Shown in pieces: positions 22,491 to 33,290 of a stretch of 64,000 nt of DNA. The stretch is taken from assembly GCA_020809705.1 (NCBI GenBank), contig CP085827.1:6076001-6140000 (forward strand), read 5' to 3'. Under the pieces are notes generated by a model that was not told where the DNA came from, searched no databases, and saw only the letters and a list, made by a program, of their open reading frames with translations. Source of the DNA: Calonectria ilicicola (Eukaryota > Ascomycota > Sordariomycetes > Hypocreales > Nectriaceae). The position numbers and the translations under genes are program-made. How positions within the stretch are numbered: position 1 is the stretch's first letter; every line of letters begins with the position of its first letter.

Positions 22491-24255
22491 TTAAATAACA
22501 TAAAGGGGTCTTATACCGGGCCGGTTTCTCTTTACTGATTGGTTATAATTTACATAAACGAGAAGTTGGATAGCTGCAAATATTATTCCGAGAGAGACCA
22601 TAATAATCATAGTGCGCAGCCCTGTGTGATAACTTTAACTTCTGTTAGTTCAATTACCTCTACAGATAGAGAGCTGAAACTTACAAAGGCGTATCGTTTG
22701 CCTGAAAGTATTGGGTACCTACCATCATCCCGGTAGTGGCAAACATTACCCACATGCTGGAAGTGTTAACTAGACAGAATATGTAGTGCAATAGGCTCAA
22801 CATACGCGATTGCAATACTACGCTCACGAGGCTCGTGACAGTTCAACTGAACCCAAGTGTTGTGGACAGGATGATAGCCTACTGCGAAGCCATTCACGGC
22901 CGTCCAGAGACCCCATCTTGACCACTTGCCAACGTGGGGATGGACCTGGTGAGCTACAATCAATGTAGTCAGATAGCATATCTGCGCCACGACCACTGTG
23001 GCTCCACGACGATTGAATTTATCGCTCAAGTACCCAAAACTGAAAACGATGGGGAGAGCAAGCGAGGCACCGACAGCAGCCAGAAGATTGGCTGAAGTAC
23101 GCTCAAACCCGAGAGACCTGGTATTTTCCTGTCAACGTCACGGTACAGTATATAAAAAAAAGCTATATGCAACGGAATTTCGGTACTAACATGATTATGG
23201 ATGGTGAATATGTTGATAATGGTGAAAATGTTGAAAAAACTGCGAATGTGGATATGTAATGTGGCCAACGACGGTAGTGCGATATTGTTCTCCATACAAC
23301 TGCCCAGTCAATAGCCAAGCCATGACCGTTTGACTTTTTGTCTTCAGAATCCTCTTTAAGTCTTTCTTGTATCACGGCTTTTTCGGCTTCTGAGAAGCAC
23401 ACGAGGCCGGGTCGAATGACGGACTCGGGGTTTTCTGGGCTATGCGGCAAGAAAAGAAGCAAAAGGGCCGAGATAAAAATGGTGAATGAGCCTTCAACTG
23501 TAGTCTTTCAGAGAGGGAAGTGGGGGGGGGGGGGTTCGCTGAAACTTACGCAAAAAAAGCCACTGCCAGCCTTTGATGCCCCGAACACCATGGAGTTTTA
23601 GGATCCCCGAAGCTAAAGTTGGGCTTAAGGCGTTCCCACCAAACATCCCAAAAAAGAAAAGCGACACTCGTTTGGCGAGTTCACGCTTTTTGTACCAAGT
23701 AGATATGATGTAAATGGCACCGGGCGTGTAACCGGATTCTGCGAGTCCAAGCGCAAGACGAGTCACCAAGAACCCAGTTCGATTGTGTACCAAAACTTGC
23801 ATGGCTGACACAAAGCCAAAAATAAACACCTGGCTTGCTATCCACTTTCTGGGCCCGACCTATATATTCTTAGAATAAATGTAAAGATGGCAACATAAGA
23901 ATGACTACTCACACGCTGAAGGGCCATGTTACATGGAATCTCGAATATGACAACGGCCATAAACATTAACTGATTTCCTAAGTTGATAGTAGCTTGGTTG
24001 ATGCCAACGTCAGTGGCGAAACCACCAGTGAGAGCACTGGCCAGGTTCATACGATCTAGTTGGAAAACTAGTAGGCCGAGGAATAGGAGCAAAAGGATTG
24101 AACAGTCAACCCTGTTGATGTAAAATATTCAGCCATGTTCAAGTGACTTATCTTGTTCAAATTACTCACTTTCTCCGCGCTCGGTTCTCCATCTTTGAAT
24201 CGCATGTTTGGGTGATTTGGACCGCTGTTGAAGAATCTTCCATTTCTGATGCCAT
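22491..24255 (-). pseudogene. MFS transporter of the anion:cation symporter (allantoate-permease-like) type, one-base frameshift
   Basis: Seven exons rebuilt from splice signals: 24170..24255, 23913..24111, 23550..23859, 23191..23497, 22806..23117, 22685..22757, 22491..22632 (complement). They give about 475 aa with family features in order: LDRMNLASALTGGF in TM1, 'RLALGLAESGYTPGAIYIIS', GWQWLFLLEG at the end of TM6, a long central loop, then FGYLSDKFNRRG. Every join keeps frame except inside exon 6. There, GGCC at about 22739-22742 has one base more than the frame allows; dropping it restores a normal 'GTQYFQANDTPFYHTGL' passage and a final TM. As it stands, the last membrane segment is lost. 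ACS-family proteins import organic anions, vitamins or ureides. The frameshift could be real decay or an assembly error. The third intron contains a 13-G run. Confidence 0.72.
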
Positions 24256-25219
24256 TGGTAAGTGATTTTCAATAGTTGGCGGAATGAGAAACATACAACT
24301 TTCCAAATTGCATTTTTGGACTTTTGCACTCACAGCAAAGCTGAGAGTACTATCAAGGTTCTCACCGATTTTGGGGGTTGAATGCCCTCAACGCTAAGGG
24401 TCTCCACAAAAGGGATGGGGGGGGGGTACATTACGGTTTGATCTGGCCATCAAGGTATGAATTGTAAGGAATATATGGCTTCGTTCAATTCCCCATGAAG
24501 ATATACGATGCTGATACTAGTTAGTAGATACATCCGACACCACGAAAAGCATGAGAGGTAGACAACAACTTGGAGCAATCAATCAAAATGATCATTTCAT
24601 GTTGTTTAATTCACTCTCGTAGTGTCAAAATGACCCCAACTCTTTGATGGGTATAGATGTTTGTGCTCTCGGAATTGTGGAATTGTAGTTTTCTTCTCGC
24701 CTGCCTTCCGAAATACACACCACACCCACCATGTGAAAAATTACAGTGAGAGATTATTTGAGACAGTTTCTCATCTACATTCAAATGTACCTGGCGTTTT
24801 AGTTTATTGACATTATATATATTCCTTGTTTTTCCTTTTACAGGCTCAGACTTTTCCCCTAGCTACTTCTACTGCATGGATCCGCTCACACCCTCCATCT
24901 TTATGAAAAATGGGCCTCGCGCACCTCTAGACTCCAGGGAGGGGAGGTGGTGTGGGTAAGATAAGATAAAGACCTCCAAACAATGGGGTAGCACAGGAGT
25001 TATGATTTATGGTTGTGCCTATGTCAAGACTTTTCGCTAAAACTGAAGCTAGCTAAACTTGGTATCGTGGGCGCGCCCTATGATTGACTGATGTGCGATA
25101 CCGGCTTGCAATACATGACGAAGCGGTGGATGATTGCTTGTGGCTTTGAATCATTCAAACTTCACATCAGTGAAACGGATTTCTTCCTGAATAGAAATTT
25201 AACAATCGAATGCGTCGGA
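24256..25219. other. Divergent promoter region between two transporter genes
   Basis: No coding region supported. It holds a 10-G run near 24417-24426 and an AT-rich middle. It must serve as 5' region for both the minus-strand MFS gene and the plus-strand monocarboxylate-type gene. Confidence 0.5.
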
Positions 25220-26566
25220 ATGTCTATTGAGCTGGGTACAACGCGAGAAGCAGTGCCTTCAACCACCGGCGAAGGCGATCACAACGCGCACCCTGTTCAA
25301 TCTTTGCCTCCGACGGACAACGGACCCGAGGCATGGAAATTTCTGTTTGGGTCATTTATCATTGAAGCATTTTTATGGGGTGAGTTGATGATGGCGCCTA
25401 GGCAAGTCTAAAAAGCTGACCTCCCAGGATTTCCCATGACTTTTGGTGTTTTTCAAGAATATTACACCAAGCTGCCACAATTTTCGAACGATGGCAATAT
25501 TGCTGTCATTGGAACTGTGTCAACGAGCATCTACTTTCTCGGCGCGCCTTTTGCGGCCCCATTGGTAAAGAAATACCAGCGATGGCAGAGGCATATGGTA
25601 ATAACTGGCTCTGCTATCTGCGTGGCATCCGTCTTGGGGGCGTCTTTCGCCAGTTCAGTTTATGCTTTGATTGCTACCCAAGGGGTCCTCTATGGCATGG
25701 GTTTCTTGCTAGTTTATTTCCCAATTACTTGCATGTTAAATGAGTGGTTTGTGCAACGTCGCGGCTTCGCGTACGGCGTACTTTACGCTGGTGGAGGTGT
25801 GAGTGGTGTTGGCCTTCCATTTTTGCTGGAATGGCTTCTGGCAAGTTATGGTTACCGCACCACCCTAAGAGTGGTTGCAGTGGGTCAGTTCGTCACGGTT
25901 GCGCCTATTCTGCCTCTTCTAAAAGGTAGACTCCCTGCATCAAGCCATGCTTCGTTGCGAATCATGGATGCTAGCTTCCTCTGGCGCCCGCTGTTTTGGT
26001 GTTTCATATTCTCCAACCTGATGCAAGGGTTTGCTTACTATATACCCTCACTCTATTTGCCCACATTTGCTGTTTCGATCGGGCTTTCTGGTCGAGTGGG
26101 AGCCTTAATACTCGCTGCAAATAACGTTGCGTTAGTGATGGGGCAATTGGGGTTTGGGTACCTGTCTGACCGAACTAACAACATACTGCTGCTCGTTTTC
26201 ATTACCACATTTGTCTCATCAATAGCTTCATTTACTATATGGGGATTCGCCCATTCCCTTGAGGGTCTCCTGATGTTTTCACTCATTTATGGGTGGTTTG
26301 CTGGCGCATATGTCGTGTTCTGGGCCAAATTTGGCACTCTTTGCGCGGATGACCCGCAGCCAGTGTATAGTCTCATGGCATTCACCAAGGGTGTTGGAAA
26401 TATTGCTACTGGTCCAATTACGGCTGCATTATTGAGTGGACCTATTACTTCCGGATATGGAATGGGAAGGTTCAAGCCCCTTATTTTGTATTTGGGAGCT
26501 ATGATGTTCTGTTCATCGCTTGGAATTTTGGGCTGGCGGCTGAAGGGACGAGGTCTGAGAAATTAA
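25220..26566 (+). CDS. MFS transporter, monocarboxylate-porter (SLC16-like) family
   Basis: Predicted CDS join(25220..25379, 25428..26566), 432 aa. The 48-base intron (GTGAGT...CCCAG) falls inside TM1, joining 'AFLWG' to 'FPMTFGVFQEYY', a usual place for this family. The start at 25220 gives a short polar N-terminus; an upstream in-frame ATG at 25091 is less likely. Twelve membrane spans can be traced. Fungal monocarboxylate-type features include FPMTFGVFQEYY, 'GVLYGMGFLLVYFP', 'NEWFVQRRGFAYGVLYAGGGVSGV' and 'GFGYLSDRTNN'. Members carry monocarboxylates, riboflavin or unknown metabolites across the plasma membrane; the substrate here cannot be read. The frame is intact. Confidence 0.88.
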
Positions 26567-28006
26567 TGTACCTTAACACACGGAAGCGGGTGACATGCGT
26601 GTTAAGCTTTAATTTTAGGACCTAGAAAGTAGCTAGCATGTAGATTGTATCTATATGCTTGTATCTGTTCTGAAGGCCGACCTATTTGAGCAGGTGGGAT
26701 AACCAACCTTGACAGCGAGTCAAAAACAGTGAGACGTATCCAATGAATTGGTCGGATTAGTCAACATTCCGGAGTTATTTGAATAAAAACCCAACCAATC
26801 CTTATTTTCTAAGCATGTCTTTCATGACTGGGCAGGGCAATATGAGGTTTGAGTTGAGTCGGTATAATTACTCCTTTAACCCCAGCCGCATACCCAAAAT
26901 CGCCCACGAACCCGGCAGCATCTAAAATCTCGGCCGGAATCTTGAAATCTTCATGTATGCTTCTTACATACATTGGAATAAAGATCCCACTTTCTCCAGA
27001 GGTTTTGGATTATGCATCGAGGATCTCAGTTACGGTTTGGGAAATGGGTGACTCTAGCCATGAACATGGCTTGAATTGTATGCAACCTTGGGATATGGGG
27101 AGTTGGGCGGCAGATCCATGGTTCCTGCAAAAGTGGTGCATGATTTTGGGAGGACAAATAATAGTTTTTGGAATCAAATTAAGTGGCGGCACTCATCGGA
27201 TTGTCCGGCTGAGGATTTGGCTTGGATAGGTGAGCTCTAGCGTCTTTTAAAAGACGGAATTCAGAAAAAGGCTCAAGAGGGTATGGAATCAGCATACAAA
27301 TTTCCGGCGCGCACAAACGTCTAACATTTTGAGAGGAGACAAAGAAATTGGCGCATTGCTTATCACGCCACACCAAATGTTTTTGCATTCTGTTACTAAT
27401 ATCTCGCATTCTGCATGAAGAGATGCAGAGCGCACGGCTGAACCCTACAACACAGCTCAGATCAATTGTGGCCATGTTGGAGAAAATCAACTTCCACTGT
27501 TCCGGGCCAATGAGAGGTTGGGCCAAGAATAAGTAACGTAAGCGATATCTGAGCTTTAGCCCCTGCATCATGCAGAACTGCATACAGGAAATTCTTGGCA
27601 GATTCAAGATGAACGAGAAGGAAGACTGTGTGAACCGCATCATCGTAGATCATTCTTAATACTGGGTTAAATAGGCATTGTCAAATTTATCGAGGAAAAA
27701 AAATGGTGTCAACCAACGAAGGGTAAAATGTGGCAGTCTACCTTCCTGACGACACTTTGTTGGTTTCCAGTCTGCAATGGACCAAGCCGAGACACCACGC
27801 AAAGCGACCAACGAAGCCTCTAATGCAAGCTGACTACGCACTAAGGCGAGGAAAGAGCCAGTAAAGACACGCGGGGATATTCCGCAGCTCACACAACATG
27901 CATAGGATATTTCTTGCATTCGTGAGTGTTTTTCTGCTTTCAATTCCCTTTCTCTGTCTTCAACAAATATTTCACCGCGAATCTAGGCTGTTAAACTTCA
28001 AACAAA
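26567..28006. other. Gene-poor interval, 1.4 kb
   Basis: Apart from the DUF3425-like relic listed separately, I see nothing solid. An ORF at 27179-27643 (minus) has 154 codons but no recognisable motif and is probably chance. Confidence 0.45.
26970..27165 (+). pseudogene. Possible relic of a DUF3425 domain
   Basis: A short open stretch reads PWDMGSWAADPWFLQKW followed by a hydrophobic 'MILGG'. This lines up with the 'GEPWDPRGWEAS.AFLQKWGWLL.G' block of the DUF3425 protein at the left edge of the window. Upstream, 'IPLSPEVLDYA' could be part of the same domain. The usual NxWRxxRGE end is missing and there is no good start, so this would be a truncated remnant. Evidence is one short motif only. 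Confidence 0.35.
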
Positions 28007-28629
28007 ATGGCTTACCTCTTGTCAAAGTTAGCAATCGCGGCCACTCTACTAGGAGGGGTCCTTGCCTCTCACGACTCTAACACTGGGCTAACTCAGATGG
28101 TTACTTATGTCAAACGTCGTCCTAACTACACCCGTGAGGACTTTTGGGAATACTGGCAGACCCAGCATGCGCCAAAGGTTGTTCCTCTGGCCACCCATTT
28201 CAACATCCGCCGTTATCAGCAGGCAAATCGATTTCACGATACAAATCCATTTCCTTTAGCATCGGGTATCGCAACTCTCGAGCTCTAATTAATTAACTTG
28301 CATTCTAGGTACAAGTCGGGGGTAAAATTCTTCCCACTGAGGCAGGCGCAGATGAGCCAGCGTCAAACCAACTGGTGGATTTTGATGGCATTGCCTTGTT
28401 TCTATACGAGAGCTCTGAAGACTTGACTGCAATGCTCGCTCACTCATACTACCTCGAAGTTGTTGAGCCTGATGAGCGTGTATTCATTGATAAGGAAGCT
28501 TTCGGTGGCGGAATGGTGGCTACGTATGTCGGTGCCCATATTGAGGCAGTGGATAGTGGTAAAGATGTATGGGAAGGTGACCGTAGGACACGCAAAAAGT
28601 ACCAGAAGCTCTTTCGATCGTACCTCTAA
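28007..28629 (+). CDS. EthD-domain protein with hydrophobic N-terminus
   Basis: The first exon encodes MAYLLSKLAIAATLLGGVLAS and then the EthD start (TQMVTYVKRRPNYTREDFWEYWQTQHAPKVVPLA). The second part continues VQVGGKILPTEAGA...DFDGIALFLYES...YYLEVVEPDERVFIDKEAF and stops at 28629. The frame and the family's expected RYQQ-x-x-VGG junction fit an intron 28223..28308 with a GC donor (CAG|GCAAAT) and CTAG acceptor: join(28007..28222, 28309..28629), 178 aa. The only GT donors nearby (28212, 28266) would shift the frame. EthD proteins are small ferredoxin-like-fold proteins found as helper enzymes or decarboxylase-like proteins in fungal pathways. The hydrophobic start could be a signal peptide, which is uncommon for the family. 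Alternatively the gene is broken. Confidence 0.7.
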
Positions 28630-28655
28630 AATCGACCGAAAAATCGCTTGCCGGG

Positions 28656-29576
28656 CTAATGGATAATATCTAAACGAAACCTAAATTCAAAGCATTTTAT
28701 ATACAAAAAAGCATGATACGCTGATATGGTCGTTGGGTACTGCTCAAGGCATAAGTCTATAATCGACGAAAAGTAAAAGATTGCTAATATCCACCCCATA
28801 TGTTGCCTCTTGTTGAATATCTCCCAATCGTCTTTTTTACTATTTGAAAGTCGATTAGTTCTCCAGTCACGAATCTCGCCCCACAACTTACTTGAGTTCC
28901 ATGATATCGGCTCTGTTAATTCCTTTTCAGCCTGTTTCCACAGTCGTGCACACCAACACGCCACCAAGAGATCGAGGATCTTCTCATCCATGCTTCTCTT
29001 AATCTCAAGTCGGGGTAGTTCCCGAATATTCCCTTCCCCATTGCGCTCCACCTTGGTTTCAACGGCGATTATTTGGTCGTTCGTATCCCTCCAATAAATA
29101 TCACTCCCGTGCTGCAGTCGATTTTTGGTTGATCGATCCGTTTTAAAATATCCATGAACCTTGAACGAGGAAGGGCCAATGCTTTGGGACATTTGTATCT
29201 CGCGAAAGACTGTCTTCAAATCTGCATGTCCAAAAATATTGACACCTCTTTGACCAATACTGACGTAATCGGAAATGATGCTGCATATATGATATTCGCG
29301 GGACCGAATGTTGGTAATGCCGTTCACCCCTGAAGCTCTATACCGAATCTTGTGGAGGTTGTATTTCGGCAGCAGGGCTTCGTAGGGCGCACTGTTGATT
29401 TTGTATAAAGGGCGATTTTTATTTAATCTGGAATAAATCAAAGTTTCATCTAGAACTAACGTGGGTAATTCTTCAGGTTGCAATTGATGATTATGCCGGT
29501 CGGCATTGATCGCCTCGTAAGGAGGTAATGGTCCAAGACCATCGGTTGAAGCAACTTCAGCAGGTGGAGCTTCCAT
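28656..29576 (-). CDS. Conserved fungal protein of unknown function
   Basis: Single exon; the ATG at 29576 gives MEAPPAEVASTDGLGPLPPY and 306 aa. An in-frame ATG at 29636 would add 20 hydrophobic residues and is less likely. The pattern is one I associate with a group of uncharacterised fungal proteins: a proline-rich N-terminus with a 'LPPYEAI' motif, then 'PTLVLDETLIYS', 'KIRYRASG', 'IAVETKV', and a C-terminal 'DEKILDLLVACWCARLWKQ' helix. That order loosely recalls Tubby/LURP-like beta-barrel proteins, but I cannot claim that fold. No signal peptide or membrane span is seen. The 3' end lies 27 bases beyond the end of the EthD gene, tail to tail. Confidence 0.6.
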   Translation of the reverse strand: MEAPPAEVASTDGLGPLPPYEAINADRHNHQLQPEELPTLVLDETLIYSRLNKNRPLYKINSAPYEALLPKYNLHKIRYRASGVNGITNIRSREYHICSIISDYVSIGQRGVNIFGHADLKTVFREIQMSQSIGPSSFKVHGYFKTDRSTKNRLQHGSDIYWRDTNDQIIAVETKVERNGEGNIRELPRLEIKRSMDEKILDLLVACWCARLWKQAEKELTEPISWNSSKLWGEIRDWRTNRLSNSKKDDWEIFNKRQHMGWILAIFYFSSIIDLCLEQYPTTISAYHAFLYIKCFEFRFRLDIIH

Positions 29577-30036
29577 TTTTTTAATGTCGTTTCTTGAAAG
29601 AAAAAACAAAAGAAGACCCAAATCGAAATGAAACAATATAAATCAAACCCCAACTTGCAATTTTTTTCTTCACTTTGGGCTGGATGAACATGATTAATAT
29701 ATTGAGGTGATTCGTATCAGTCAGCACTGACTAACTGTGGCGCAGTTTATTAGTGTTGTTTGAGATGGCTGTGCCAACCAGGTTTCCTATTACGCCTCAT
29801 CACCATTCTCCACTTTGATTTGTTCCTTGCGGATTTTTGGTATCGGCAGGGCATTCCCCCCTAATATTATGAAGTCTCATCATCAGAAATAGAACTGTAT
29901 ACAGTGTCAGTCGATGAAGTAAGAACTTTTTCTTCTGGGAGCATGCCGTTAGGTCAAGATGATTTTAATCCTCAATGAATATTTCTGGAGAGCAACTCGA
30001 AGGTTGATTAATATTTTGGTACATCATGGGCTTAAC
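29577..30036. other. Left flank of the hAT element
   Basis: No gene supported. The last eight bases (30029-30036, GGCTTAAC) are the left copy of the target duplication. A short open frame from 29959 would continue across the insertion site if the element were removed (see findings). Confidence 0.5.
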
Positions 30037-30058
30037 CAGCGCTGCGGTCAATTCAAAT
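30037..30058 (+). repeat. Left terminal inverted repeat of the hAT element
   Basis: The 22 bp match the right end (33077-33098) without mismatch in inverted orientation. The outermost eight bases, CAGCGCTG, are themselves palindromic. Confidence 0.92.
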
Positions 30059-30165
30059 CTCAAACAGGATTTTCACATTTGAATTGAAGGGATTCGCATT
30101 TGAATTGAGGGCTTTCGATTTGAATTGATTGAATTGAATTGAGATAATTTGAATCACGTGCCGTA

Positions 30166-32664
30166 TCACATGTCAGTCATCCAGTGTTTTAAACACTCAA
30201 TAGCTTCCAAGGTCTCATCAGCTAGGCTGTGCCATTGTGACCCTATTGTTAGCTTAGCTTGACTAAATATACGTTCACATTCGGCTGACATTGAAGGTGT
30301 TGTAAGGATATCTATCGCCATTCGACTTATTAAAGGAAAAGCCTGCTTTTGCTGTTGCCAAAAGGCGATTGGGTTATCCAGCTTTTACGGGGCCCTACCA
30401 AGCCAAGTGTTCAATTCGTGTACAGCCGGTCCATCGCTTTTGGTTGGGTTCTCATAGAAATCATTGGGAAGAAGGTCAGGCAGGGAACCGTCACGTTGAT
30501 CAGGGAAATCTGTGGCCTGGGGCTGTTGATGTTGCTCACTAATAGCCCAACCGTCAAAAAAGAAGGGTCGAAATCGGTCTATGATGAGATTTGCTTTAAA
30601 TGGCTCCACACGGGTGACCCAACGGGCCCCTAGGGAGGAATGAAGGATAGCGGCAGCCCAAGAAACTGGGGTGTGGTCGAATAGGCTCCTGTAACGTTCC
30701 AATTGGTTCATCGATAGTTGGCAACAGAGGCGTAAATATTCCTTCACATCAGCCCGTTGCCGCGGCTTCATTGTGGATGCTTGACTATGACTGTATGAGC
30801 GTTGTGATGAGGTATTTCGAAGGGTCCGTCGAGGCTCGTCAACTGTAATTGAGTCAGGGGCACGATGATCACGTTGTTCTTTGAACCAAGTTATTAATCG
30901 GAAGAGGCTCTGAATAACCCAGCCAATATCGCCGGGGCGGCGGGATTGGAACCTCATTGTTTCCTCTTGAAAGGGAAGAAGAAGATCATGAACCTCTGTT
31001 AAGACCTCCCAGTCTTCCTCGGTTAACCTCTTATTAGTTGGCAGCCTTCGATCTTCCTTTTCCATTGAGTTGACCCCAATCCATGACTGAATTGACTCCT
31101 TGAGGCGAAGGGCCCGTTCAATCATATAAAAAGTCGAATTCCAACGCGTCTCATTATTATTACATAGTTGAATGTTGTTGTTGACCTCCAATAAGCTGTC
31201 ATCGGCATCGTTGACTTGGTGTTGAACCTGGATAGAAAAGGCTTCCCGACGTTGAGGGGACCGACGGATGAATGTCACCACATCTGACAGCTTGGCTACC
31301 GGACCACTCTTTAGCCAGCTAGTTAAATTGGCTTGTTCCTCGGGAGTCAGCCGTACAACAGCTTCGTTGTTCAGTGAGGCAAGTCGGGCTTGTTCTGTGG
31401 GCTCGAGGAAGGCTTTGGCAGCAAGGTTGATGACATGACCCCAACAGCGTAATCGAATTATTGAAGGCTCTGTAAATAAGGGCTGACTTGGAAAAGCAGG
31501 AAGGTGGTCGGAAAAGAGATAATTAAGGCACGTATCGTTAACAGGGGCGTTATCCAATGTGAAGAAACCGAGGCTCTGAAGGTCATAGTTTTTAATGACT
31601 TCCAATACTAAAGGGGCGATATTTTCACCTGAATGAACACCAGAAATGCGTTTCAAGGCGAGGAGCTTAGTTTGTGGGCTGCCGGCACAGTCGATGAAGT
31701 GACTGACGACCCCTAAGAGGGCCTGTTGGTTAGGGGAAGTCCAAGCATCGAAGGTAAGGTGGATGAGTGATTGAGCACGTTGAAGCTGGCGTTTAATCGT
31801 TTGTTGGCGAACTTTGAAGTCATCCATTACCCAGGCCTTCACAGTTGACTGGTGTGTTGGCAAGGCGTCGTTGATGATATGACTTGGCGTTCGTAAGAGG
31901 CGTTGGAAGGTATTATGTTCAATTGCTTTGAAGGATATATTTGACTCAACAACCCAGTGAATAAGAGCAGCTTTCAGCTCGGCAGCAACACCAAAAGCAT
32001 CAGATTCTTCTTTGGCGGGCGACCTAGCATGTGAATGAAGGTTGGCGAGGGCAGAAGAAGCTGGCGACAGTGTTATCTCTTGGTCTTGGCCCTTGGTAAT
32101 AGAGTGTTGACTTTGTAAGTGGGCTATTGCTGCCGAAGTCGCTGACTGAGTAAATAAACAGTCGTGTGTTCGTCCTCGCCGGTCGCAATAACGGCATAGC
32201 CAAAAGGTGTTGCCAAGGGTGTTTCCATTCACTTCAATGAGGCTAAAGCCGTGCTCAATAATAAAGGATCGTAGCTTATGGCGCCGGTGCAGCTAGGAAT
32301 AGAGGAAATATCTCTTATGTGCAAATCGTATTCGAGGGAGGGTTTGAATAGTCAGACTTTGAGTATCTTTAAGGTTGAAATCTTCAAGTTGCACAGTCAT
32401 AGACTGTGCCTTCGGTTGGGTTCGAAAGCAAAACGGGGTCGGTGTTGGGGTCGGTGTTGGGGTCGGGGTTGAGGTCGAGGTTGGGACTGGGGATGAGGTT
32501 ATTGATGGCGTTGAGGGCGTTGGATCATAGGAAAAAGAGTCAGATATGAAGATATCGTCATCTTCATGCTTGTTATGCGTTCTAATGACCACAGAGGTCA
32601 TTTTGCTAACCCCTCGTTCCTCGACTAACTGCCACGCTTTACGGCGAGAAAGACGTAGACGCAC
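30166..32664 (-). pseudogene. hAT transposase, interrupted by two in-frame stops
   Basis: Continuous minus-strand frame from an ATG at 32664 to TGA at 30166-30168, broken by TAG at 32293-32295 and TAA at 30385-30387. The open middle part (32232-30385) has a BED-like zinc finger region (WLCRYCDRRG..., ...HLQSQHSI), a DDE/RNase-H core with LTFDAWTSPNQQALLG, and the hAT signature RCWGHVINLAAKAF. After the TAA, the C-terminal dimerisation domain continues in frame (NPIAFWQQQK...SAECERIFSQAKLTIG...EAIECLKHW). Total length of about 830 codons is normal for fungal hAT transposases. Both stops could come from CAG/CAA by C-to-T change, the change made by repeat-induced point mutation, but overall composition is not strongly shifted. 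The product is unlikely to be active. Confidence 0.88.
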
Positions 32665-33076
32665 CGGGCCTTTTCTCTGTAACGTGGACTTGGCGGCGAT
32701 CGGAGAGGCTAGAAAATGACCAACATGATAGTTCTGAATGTCATAAACAAAGGCATAATAACGCGATAGGCAAAAATGGCTGTATTTTGTGGTCTTGTGG
32801 AGGGGTGTTTTGTGTGTGATGTGCAGGAAAAGGTGAGGTTAGTGAGAATTCCTTCATGGTTGAAAAATCATGGTTATGTGAGCCGTTATGTAACCTGTGC
32901 TATACCGCTTTAGGTAATGACTAAGCAGAAATTCCTCCTGGGTAAATCACATCAAAGATACTAAAACTCAGCCAAAAAATCACATATCTATACTAAATAC
33001 CCTATATCCAACTCAATCAACTCAATCAAATTGATCGTTGTATTTGAATTGAATTGATTTGAATTGATTTGAGGCG

Positions 33077-33098
33077 ATTTGAATTGACCGCAGCGCTG
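33077..33098 (-). repeat. Right terminal inverted repeat of the hAT element
   Basis: Perfect inverted copy of 30037-30058, followed directly by the second GGCTTAAC target copy. Confidence 0.92.
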
Positions 33099-33290
33099 GG
33101 CTTAACTGGGAGGGAGCTCCAAAGCCAATATTTAACAATAATATTGACACAGATGTCGACCGCTATGATCCGTTGGCTGGGACAAAAGGAATACTGCGAG
33201 GCAAATTTTTGATAGTTGCTCTTATGGTATTGAGGCTTTTGGCACCTTCTGACAATATATAATGTGATATAATAGCACCCTATCTACTTC

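Larger units (their letters stand above)
30037..33098 (-). mobile_element. hAT-family DNA transposon, complete ends, decayed transposase
   Basis: The 3,062-bp element is bounded by perfect 22-bp terminal inverted repeats that start CAGCGCTGCGGTCAATTCAA on the left (30037-30058) and end with their reverse complement on the right (33077-33098). It is flanked by a perfect 8-bp direct repeat GGCTTAAC (30029-30036 and 33099-33106), the target-site duplication length of hAT elements. Subterminal regions are crowded with TTGAATTGA-type motifs on both sides, as expected for transposase-binding sites. The only large ORF inside is a hAT transposase on the minus strand. Confidence 0.93.

Noticed and set aside
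27179..27643. 154-codon minus-strand ORF
   Set aside because: No recognisable motif and overlaps the region of the DUF3425-like relic on the other strand.
32430..32480. GGTCGG(T/G)GTTGGG repeats
   Set aside because: These are a Thr-Pro repeat in the transposase N-terminal region, not a separate satellite.
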